Of a stretch of DNA of 40,115 nt, positions 34,143 through 40,115 are shown piece by piece (position 1 is the first letter of the stretch; every line of letters starts with the position of its first letter). The stretch covers positions 1 through 40,115 of the forward strand of contig CANJOS010000008.1 in NCBI GenBank assembly GCA_947476015.1. The letters are read 5' to 3'. The notes beneath the pieces were generated by a model. The model did no database searches. It saw only the letters and a program-made list of their open reading frames with translations, and was not told where the DNA came from. The stretch comes from Comamonadaceae bacterium. Its GTDB lineage: Bacteria > Pseudomonadota > Gammaproteobacteria > Burkholderiales > Burkholderiaceae_C. Made by a program: the position numbers and the translations under genes.

Positions 34143-35069
34143 CTATGGCCCGATGTACTCACCTCTTAACTTTTTAGCGGCAAGCAATGCTTTGGTCTGA
34201 GTGCAAATCAGTTGACACATTTTCTGCGTCGCCAATGACATCGATACCCCCGCTGGTGCAGAGATGCCGCGCGTCAATGTCAAGCCCTCAATAGGAACGT
34301 GAACCGTTTTAGCGGCGCCATGCGTTGGCGCTGACACTGAACTGGCAGGCATCATTGCGTAACCAAGTTCTGCTGAGACCAGTTGGATCATGGGTGCGGC
34401 ATCGTCAGTTTCCAAGAGATTGTGAGGAACTAAACCTTGTTTTTCAAACGCTGTGTCTATCAACATTCGAGTGGTGTTATGGGCCACAGGCAAAATTAAT
34501 TTCAAACGCGACACTTCTTGCATTGAAATTTTTGATCGCTTGTTCAAATTTGAATTGGCAGGCCCTACCAAAACAAAAGGCTCTATGAAAAAAGGCCGAA
34601 AAATCAGCTGAGGTTCTGCAATGGGGGCATTTAGCACAGCCACATCAATTTCTCGCGCCAACAACGCAGAACGCAATCGAAACGACGTGCCTTCTCGTAT
34701 TCTGAGTTTGACATCAGGATACAGCTCAAGGTAGTTTTTCACCAAAGGCGCCAAAAGAATACCGCACATGGTGGCTGTCATCCCAAAGGCCACAGAGCCC
34801 GAGGGTTTGTCTGCCGCATTGTTGACTTCGTCACGAACTTTGCCAAGCAAACCCAAGATAATTTCTGCTTGCCTGCGCAAAGCTTCGCCTGCTGGTGTCG
34901 CCTCGACACCTCTGGCATTGCGTTGAAGCAGTTTAACGCCAATCTCAGCTTCAAGCTCTTTCACTTCACGACTTAACGCTGAGTGGGCAATCTGCAAATC
35001 ATCTGCGGCCCTGGAGAGACTGCCAGCTTGGACGATCTTTACAAAATGATCCAATTTCTTAGGCGTCAT
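34143..35069 (-). CDS. LysR-family transcriptional regulator
   Basis: A 308-residue LysR protein: N-terminal winged helix (residues 1-60, with LSRAADDLQIAHSALSREV, then EAEIGVKLLQRNARG) and a periplasmic-binding-like effector domain. The gene lies 8 bases after the DHSWG-motif gene at 35078-36064, on the same strand, so it appears co-transcribed with it. The ligase operon begins 135 bases downstream, behind nested inverted repeats. It probably regulates the ligase/kinase/transport run; the inducer is unknown. Confidence 0.92.
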   Translation of the reverse strand: MTPKKLDHFVKIVQAGSLSRAADDLQIAHSALSREVKELEAEIGVKLLQRNARGVEATPAGEALRRQAEIILGLLGKVRDEVNNAADKPSGSVAFGMTATMCGILLAPLVKNYLELYPDVKLRIREGTSFRLRSALLAREIDVAVLNAPIAEPQLIFRPFFIEPFVLVGPANSNLNKRSKISMQEVSRLKLILPVAHNTTRMLIDTAFEKQGLVPHNLLETDDAAPMIQLVSAELGYAMMPASSVSAPTHGAAKTVHVPIEGLTLTRGISAPAGVSMSLATQKMCQLICTQTKALLAAKKLRGEYIGP

Positions 35070-35077
35070 GTCTTTAA

Positions 35078-36064
35078 CTATGTGCGACTGCGGCGACCTG
35101 CTCTTGACATTTTGTCAGCCAAGTAATCTAGGCCAAAAATATCTCCTACTTCACCATACCCTGTTTTGTCTTGGTATCTGTATCGCATGCAACACTGAAA
35201 AGACACATGACATGGGTTGAAGGAATACCAAGGATGGCCCGCCACTGCGCTGCCATAAATTTCGTATTCCTTGCCTCGAATATCTTTGACCCACACTGTA
35301 ATACCCATGGGCAAAAGTTCTGCTCTGGAAGTTTCAATTTTGGAGTCAACCAAACCATGCACGATGCCGTTTTCAACCACAAAACCAAAGCGTAACTTGT
35401 CATAAGTGACATCACCAGCTTCTAAATCCAAGGGCACAGCAATGTGAAATGCCAAATCCTTGCCGAAGTTGATGGAGATCCAAGACACCGACCGAGTTCC
35501 AATTTCTTCTCTAGGTCCCCAACTGTGGTCCATGCCCTCATAGCAATCGACTTGGTAGGTTTTTCCGCGCAGCTTCAGTTCACCCGTGATATGGCCTTTC
35601 ACTTCAAAGTGACCGTTCATCCATGCCGTGCCTACCCGGGGGTCACTCGCTTTTGCGATCAACGGATTTTCGGCGGGATCATGGGGGTCAAAGGGTTGAT
35701 GGAAGCCCTTGAAATCCAAGTTAAAACCACAGGTTCCCAAAGCACTTTCGTAATCGAACCGATAGGCTTTGGGGCCCTCTGTGGCTTCAACGCTGAGACC
35801 ATTTGCAAGGGTGTATTTGCTGAAAGATGTCGGACATGGCAAATGCATTTGCGCATCCGTAAAGTCAACCTCGTAAGGTTGAACACAAAGACCCTCACTT
35901 ACCAAAATTGACGAAATCGCAATCCCAAGATTGGGTCTGGCCAGTACATAAACATTTCCAAAAATTCCAGGCTCCGGGATGAAAAATGGCAAAAATGTTG
36001 TTTCTGTCCATGTTCTGTCGTTTGGGTCGCGAGGATGAAAATCACTGTCGGAAATTTGAATCAT
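35078..36064 (-). CDS. DHSWG-motif protein of unknown function, paralog 3
   Basis: A 328-residue protein related to those at 25628 and 31444 but more diverged. It has WTETTFLPFFIPEPGIFGNVYV near the N-terminus (split), FHQPFDPHDPAENP, EGMDHSWGPR in the centre and RYRYQDKTGYGEV near the end. Arg of the ERMDHSWG motif is Gly here. Unlike the other two it is not followed by a kinase gene but by a LysR gene. It is the first gene of the long minus-strand run and divergent from a second LysR gene 254 bases away. Function unknown. Confidence 0.7.
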   Translation of the reverse strand: MIQISDSDFHPRDPNDRTWTETTFLPFFIPEPGIFGNVYVLARPNLGIAISSILVSEGLCVQPYEVDFTDAQMHLPCPTSFSKYTLANGLSVEATEGPKAYRFDYESALGTCGFNLDFKGFHQPFDPHDPAENPLIAKASDPRVGTAWMNGHFEVKGHITGELKLRGKTYQVDCYEGMDHSWGPREEIGTRSVSWISINFGKDLAFHIAVPLDLEAGDVTYDKLRFGFVVENGIVHGLVDSKIETSRAELLPMGITVWVKDIRGKEYEIYGSAVAGHPWYSFNPCHVSFQCCMRYRYQDKTGYGEVGDIFGLDYLADKMSRAGRRSRT

Positions 36065-36168
36065 AAAAATTCCAAAATATTAATTTTTGCCATGCTTCGA
36101 ATGCTTTCACATCCAATTAGAACTTCAACATAATGCGGCCGCGTATTTTCCCAATCTGTGCCAAGCAG

Positions 36169-36191
36169 CCACCCTCCTTTTGGGGAGACAT
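36169..36191 (+). promoter_or_regulatory. Weak GC-rich palindrome, possible copy 4 of the shared motif
   Basis: CTCC and GGAG arms around TTTTGG, ending in GACAT, align to copies 1-3 at about 15 of 23 positions. It lies 127 bases before the LysR start at 36319 and 104 bases before the divergent gene at 36064. It is degenerate, so membership in the motif family is uncertain. Confidence 0.3.
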
Positions 36192-36262
36192 TATTTAAAA
36201 TGATCTGCAGGTCAATGTAACTCTCGCGCCAATTAATTCATATTGAAATATTGAACTCAAGA

Positions 36263-36279
36263 TATGCTTTAATTGCATA
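36263..36279. promoter_or_regulatory. LysR-type binding box
   Basis: TATGC (36263-36267), 7 bases, GCATA (36275-36279) contains the T-N11-A arrangement typical of LysR-type boxes. It lies 39 bases before the LysR start at 36319, in the region shared with the divergent minus-strand gene. A second small palindrome TTGAACTCAA is at 36251-36260. Probably the autoregulatory site of the LysR protein. Confidence 0.5.
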
Positions 36280-36318
36280 CCTAAGTCGCAAGGTATTCAA
36301 TAATTTCGGGAATTCGAA

Positions 36319-37257
36319 ATGCCTCAATTCATTCCTTCACACATCAAAACGCGGCAATTGCAATTATTGGTGGAGCTCAATCATTCTGGTTCTGTGCTTC
36401 AAGCAGCATCCAATTTAGGGATGACCCAATCAGCAGCCTCTCGCCTTCTGAGCAGTCTTGAAAAGGAAATTGGCGTGGTGTTGTTTGAGCGTCATGCACG
36501 AGGCGTAGTTCAAACCCCATTCGGCGAAGCTCTTACTCGCAGAGCCATTTCAGCATTGGCTGAAATAGCGCGGGCAGCCACAGACATTGAAGAATTGCTT
36601 CGCGGTGGAAAAGTTCCGCTTTCCATCGGTTGTATGTTGAGCCAAAGCTCCAGTTTTTTACCTGCCGCGCTGCGAGAATTGGCCATTCGCACACCGAACA
36701 TCGTTGTAAATACTCAAGTCGACAGAAGTGAGGTTCTAATCAATGGATTGATGGCATCTAAATATGACTTCGTTATTGCCCGAGTCAGAGATGCTTCATT
36801 GAACTCTGAGTTGGTCTTTGAACATGTGGTGAACGAGCCTATTGGCGTTTATGTACGCCCAGGCCATCCTTTGTCCAGACGTCACAAAGTCAGCTTAGAG
36901 GAAATTGCCACATTTGATTGGATTTTGCCCCCTCGAGAAACAGATTTGCGAGTCCGTCTTAATGGACTTTGTACACAGAACGGCATGCCAGCATTTGGCG
37001 GTTCGCTTGAAACCATGTCAGTCCCAGTCATTCTCAGCATGTTGAGCCATACCGATATGGTGGTTGCCCTGCCCATTGACTTTGCGCGTCCTTTTTGTGA
37101 AAACAAAACCATCGCAGCTGTTCAAATCGAGCTTGGCATCAGCTCTGACAACATTGGCATCGTCAGCAAACGACATGCAAGCATGTCTCCTCAGCTCAAG
37201 CAGGGGTTGGAGGTCTTCAGGGAAATGAGCCGAAAATTGCGCCTTCGAGTTCAATGA
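36319..37257 (+). CDS. LysR-family transcriptional regulator
   Basis: A 312-residue LysR protein with N-terminal helix-turn-helix (VLQAASNLGMTQSAASRLLS, then LEKEIGVVLFERHARGVVQT) and an effector domain similar to regulators of aromatic or organic-acid catabolism. It is divergent from the run beginning at 36064, with a T-N11-A box between them, and converges on the Bug receptor gene with only 7 bases between stop codons. By position it may control the divergent DHSWG-motif gene and the operon behind it. Confidence 0.92.
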   Translation: MPQFIPSHIKTRQLQLLVELNHSGSVLQAASNLGMTQSAASRLLSSLEKEIGVVLFERHARGVVQTPFGEALTRRAISALAEIARAATDIEELLRGGKVPLSIGCMLSQSSSFLPAALRELAIRTPNIVVNTQVDRSEVLINGLMASKYDFVIARVRDASLNSELVFEHVVNEPIGVYVRPGHPLSRRHKVSLEEIATFDWILPPRETDLRVRLNGLCTQNGMPAFGGSLETMSVPVILSMLSHTDMVVALPIDFARPFCENKTIAAVQIELGISSDNIGIVSKRHASMSPQLKQGLEVFREMSRKLRLRVQ

Positions 37258-37264
37258 AAATTCA

Positions 37265-38236
37265 TCACGCCGGCTTTAAACCTGCTGCCGAAATCAATCG
37301 CCCCCACTTGTCCTTTTCACTGGCCACAAAAGCTTTGAGTTCAGCACCTGTTTTGACTTGAGAATCCACCCCCATTTGCAACAACTTCTCTTGAACTTCT
37401 GGTCGTTCAAGTGTTCTGCTGATGGCCGACGTAAGTGTTTGAATCACTTCACTCGAGACTCCCTTAGGTGCAAACACGACGGTCCACCCTACCAACTCAT
37501 AGCCTGCAACACCTTGCTCAGCAATTGACTTTACCCCCGGCAACAGGCGACTTGATTTCAAGGATGTGACACCAAGCGGCTTCAATTGCCCCGAAGCAAC
37601 TTGCGCGTGTAAAGAAGCAATGGTGTCAACCATGAACTCAACATGTCCACCCAACACCGCAGTGATGGATTGCGCACTGCCTTTGAAGTCAACAGGCATC
37701 ATTGCCGCATTGGTTCGCATCTTGAAAAGTTCATGGGCCATGCGACAGGTGGTGGTGGACACTGCAATGTTCAGTGCATCAGGTTTGCTTTTGGCTACAG
37801 CCATCAAATCAGCGACATTGTTCACTGGTGAGTTGCTTGCTGTGACATACACCAAGGGCAAAATGCCCACCATGGCGATGGGTTCAAAATCTGCTTGCGC
37901 ATCAAAACCAGTTTGACTGAACAAAAATGAATTGGCAGCATGAGTGGCATTGGTGCCAATCATCAAGGTATAACCATCAGGCGCTGATCGGGCCGTGATT
38001 TGCGTTCCAATATTCCCGCCGGCACCTGGCCTGTTGTCAATCACGACCGGCTGCTTCAATGCTTTAGACATCTCTTCACCTAGGTAGCGCCCCATAATGT
38101 CGGTTCCTTGACCGGCTGCATAGGGAATGATCAATTTAACAGGCTTGTTGGGATAGTTTTGTGCATGGCACAAAGCAGCAGCGAGTGTCATGCTGACCAA
38201 ACCTAGTGTTCGAGTCCACTTGAGATATGTGTTCAC
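37265..38236 (-). CDS. Bug-family tripartite tricarboxylate transporter substrate-binding protein
   Basis: A 323-residue periplasmic receptor with signal peptide (hydrophobic core, cleavage after CHA near residue 25) and the Bug hallmarks YPNKPVKLIIPYAAGQGTD, VIDNRPGAGGNIGT and DGYTLMIGTNATHA. The start is GTG at 38236 with GGAG five bases upstream. No TctA or TctB membrane genes are adjacent, which is common for this expanded family in Burkholderiales. It is the last gene after the CoA-transferase (30-base gap) and may bind a carboxylate feeding that pathway or act as an orphan sensor. Confidence 0.92.
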   Translation of the reverse strand: MNTYLKWTRTLGLVSMTLAAALCHAQNYPNKPVKLIIPYAAGQGTDIMGRYLGEEMSKALKQPVVIDNRPGAGGNIGTQITARSAPDGYTLMIGTNATHAANSFLFSQTGFDAQADFEPIAMVGILPLVYVTASNSPVNNVADLMAVAKSKPDALNIAVSTTTCRMAHELFKMRTNAAMMPVDFKGSAQSITAVLGGHVEFMVDTIASLHAQVASGQLKPLGVTSLKSSRLLPGVKSIAEQGVAGYELVGWTVVFAPKGVSSEVIQTLTSAISRTLERPEVQEKLLQMGVDSQVKTGAELKAFVASEKDKWGRLISAAGLKPA

Positions 38237-38266
38237 TTCGTCTCCTCTTTCATAAATTTTATCTGT

Positions 38267-39475
38267 TCACTTCATTGATTGTGCGATCATTACAGTTTGA
38301 AAGGCTCTAATCTGCGTTTCACTGAAACCCAACTCCTTCAGGATTGACTCATTGTGCTCCCCTAAAGCGGGCGCATGTCTGCGGAAGGAAGTTCTCTCAC
38401 CATCCAAACGCAATGGTTGTGCAATGCTGCGAACCGTTCCTAATTCAGGATGTTGGTATTCAAAACGCATGCCACTTTCAGTGGTATGCGGATGCTCAGA
38501 AAGTTCACCCAATGTATGCAATGGAGAGGATGGGATACCTTCTTGATCCAAGGCCTTCAGCCAGAAGTCTCGTGATTTCTTTTTTAAGGTGTCAGAAACA
38601 AGCGCCACGGTTGCCTCTCTGTTGGCAACCCGCAAAGCATTGGTCGCAAAAAGAGGATCGTTGACGAAGGCCTCAAGTTCAGCAATGGCACAAAAACGCC
38701 TCCAAAGCACATCGTTGGCCACGCCCAAGATCAGAGGCTTGTCTGCCGTGTCAAACGCTTGATAGGGGCAAAGCGATTCGTGCCCCGAACCCGGCTTGAT
38801 GGGTTCGGTGCCGCGCTCCCAAAAACTCTGAAGAAAATAGCCTAAAAATCCGGTGGCCGTGTCAAACAGAGAAGCTTCCACCAAGCCGCCCTGTCCCGTT
38901 CTACTGCGTCGATGGATGGCGGCCAGAATACCGCTCATGGCATGCATTCCGGTGGCCTGGTCGACGGGTGAGAATGGGCTGCGGACAGGCACTCCCCCCG
39001 GTTCCCCCGTGATGGCCAACATGCCTGTGAAAGCTTGCAAAATGACGTCATATCCTTTGCCTTCTCGCATCGGGCCTACACTGCCATAACCTGAGATTTG
39101 ACAATAAACAAGACGTGGATTGATGGCTTTCATAGCCTCATAGTTCAAGCCTAATTTTTCAGCAACGCCAGGTCCAAAGCTGGTGATGGCAACATCAGCC
39201 CATTGAATCAATTCATGCAAAATTTGCCGGCCTTCTTCTGAGGTCATGCTCAATGCAATACTTCGCTTATTGCGATTTGCACTTAAATAAACGGCGCCAT
39301 AACGAGCCTCTCCATTTTCTCTAAATGGAGGCCAACTTCTGGTTTCATCTGGAAGGTCTTTGGACTCCACCTTGATCACATTGGCGCCCATGTCGCCCAA
39401 GTACTGAGCGCACAGAGGGCCCGCAAGAACTTTGGACAAATCGAGAACCTTGATGTCGGAAAGTGGCAATTCCAT
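38267..39475 (-). CDS. CaiB/BaiF family CoA-transferase
   Basis: A 402-residue family III CoA-transferase that moves CoA between carboxylic acids. Visible are GPLCAQYLGDMGANVIKVE (19-37), NRNKRSIAL (67-75), GYDVILQAFTG with candidate catalytic Asp143, and SPFSPVDQATGMHA. Unlike the racemase at 997-2148 it lacks the GHDINY histidine and has the transferase GYD pattern. It lies 48 bases after a crotonase gene and 30 before the Bug receptor gene. Donor and acceptor are unknown; succinyl-CoA is a common donor in the family. Confidence 0.9.
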   Translation of the reverse strand: MELPLSDIKVLDLSKVLAGPLCAQYLGDMGANVIKVESKDLPDETRSWPPFRENGEARYGAVYLSANRNKRSIALSMTSEEGRQILHELIQWADVAITSFGPGVAEKLGLNYEAMKAINPRLVYCQISGYGSVGPMREGKGYDVILQAFTGMLAITGEPGGVPVRSPFSPVDQATGMHAMSGILAAIHRRSRTGQGGLVEASLFDTATGFLGYFLQSFWERGTEPIKPGSGHESLCPYQAFDTADKPLILGVANDVLWRRFCAIAELEAFVNDPLFATNALRVANREATVALVSDTLKKKSRDFWLKALDQEGIPSSPLHTLGELSEHPHTTESGMRFEYQHPELGTVRSIAQPLRLDGERTSFRRHAPALGEHNESILKELGFSETQIRAFQTVMIAQSMK

Positions 39476-39523
39476 GGTTAATTTCCAGTCAGGTCCAGGG
39501 TTGTTGCATTTCGATGATTGGCA

Positions 39524-40115
39524 TCAGTTTTTCGATTGGGTGAATTTTTTCAGTCGGTTCTTAATTTGAACTAATGAAGAATGCAAATTGACTTCTTTTG
39601 CTTTTTCTTGCTCATGAGCCAGTGCTGAGCCCAATATCAACTGAGCTTCTTGATCAAGCAAGGCCTTGTAAGTTTTCAAATGCACAGGATCAGCTTTAAG
39701 CATTTGACATGCTAAATTTTGACAAAACGGTAACAAGTCAGCAGGCTGAACCAAGTGATTGACAAGACCCCATCGGTACGCATCTTCTGCATTGAAAAAC
39801 TGTCCCGTGAAAGCCAACTCCTTGGCGCGTGCCAAACCCACACGCTCTATCATTCTGACTGAGCCTCCCCAGCCAGGCAACAAACCAACATGCACATGGG
39901 TGTCTGCAAACTTTGCCTCGTGGGAAGCCACCACAAAATCGCAAGCCAACACAATTTCCAAGCCACCTGTGATGGCAGGTCCATTGACGGCAGCAATGAC
40001 GGGGCCTGGAAATTTTCGAAGAGCTGCCACAAAATCATGTTTGAAAGCCGCAGCTGATGGCCCTTCTGAAGACTCCCATTCGTCCAAATCCAAGCCTGCA
40101 GTGAAGAATTTGGCA
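39524..40115 (-). CDS. Enoyl-CoA hydratase/isomerase (crotonase) family protein, 5' end outside the window
   Basis: The gene is cut by the window edge; about 197 C-terminal residues are visible. The visible part opens with AKFFTAGLDLDEW, the first oxyanion-hole segment, followed by NGPAITGGLEIVLACD. In rat enoyl-CoA hydratase the catalytic pair is Glu144 and Glu164. The first aligns with Glu in GGLE, but the second, 20 positions on, is His (FADTH). The protein may therefore be an isomerase, hydrolase or other crotonase rather than a true hydratase. It is the first visible gene of the crotonase, CoA-transferase, Bug receptor set. Confidence 0.85.
   Translation of the reverse strand, partial: AKFFTAGLDLDEWESSEGPSAAAFKHDFVAALRKFPGPVIAAVNGPAITGGLEIVLACDFVVASHEAKFADTHVHVGLLPGWGGSVRMIERVGLARAKELAFTGQFFNAEDAYRWGLVNHLVQPADLLPFCQNLACQMLKADPVHLKTYKALLDQEAQLILGSALAHEQEKAKEVNLHSSLVQIKNRLKKFTQSKN

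Overview
The window looks like a catabolic gene region of a Burkholderiales-type betaproteobacterium. The reasons are a Bug/TctC-type periplasmic receptor, two Liv-type ABC uptake systems, a TRAP transporter, and IclR, LuxR and LysR regulators among many CoA-dependent genes, all with proteobacterial sequence character. I see no rRNA, tRNA, CRISPR array, insertion sequence or phage gene. No gene-free gap exceeds about 255 bases.

Layout. (1) 242-2148 (+): a nitroreductase-family flavoprotein and an alpha-methylacyl-CoA racemase. (2) 9532-2108 (-): an operon with a solute-binding protein, a LivH permease, a fused LivM-LivG permease/ATPase, a LivF ATPase, an SDR dehydrogenase, a hydratase-2 (MaoC) protein and a ketopantoate-reductase-like enzyme. 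A divergent IclR regulator (9769) and a LuxR-type regulator (10775) follow on the + strand. (3) 16537-11678 (-): acyl-CoA dehydrogenase, ACAD10/11-like kinase, acyl-CoA ligase and SDR. (4) 36064-16712 (-): a nearly gap-free co-directional run of about 19 kb. It holds a second ligase, three copies of a large phosphotransferase-family kinase each coupled to a small helical protein, three copies of a DHSWG-motif protein, a TRAP transporter, a histidine phosphatase, a second Liv-type ABC transporter and a LysR regulator. (5) 36319-40115: a divergent LysR regulator, then a minus-strand set of crotonase (cut by the window edge), CaiB/BaiF CoA-transferase and an orphan Bug receptor.

How it may work (inference). 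Hydrophobic carboxylic acids are imported by the ABC and TRAP systems and activated to CoA thioesters by two ligases. Branched centres are epimerised by the racemase and chains shortened by dehydrogenase, hydratase and SDR enzymes. The kinases and their partners recall LvaA/LvaB of Pseudomonas putida levulinate catabolism and the kinase domain of animal ACAD10/11, which phosphorylate hydroxyacyl-CoAs so that an acyl-CoA dehydrogenase can eliminate phosphate. Three tandem versions of a divergent kinase/partner pair, two preceded by the same DHSWG-motif protein, are the most unusual content and the best candidate for an undescribed system. The substrate cannot be read from the sequence.

A second notable signal is a GC-rich palindrome of 23 bases (arms AGTCCCC and AGGGGnnCAT). 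It lies 88-103 nt upstream of three start codons in the same orientation (nitroreductase, IclR, acyl-CoA dehydrogenase), with a weaker version upstream of the second LysR gene. It suggests a common regulon.
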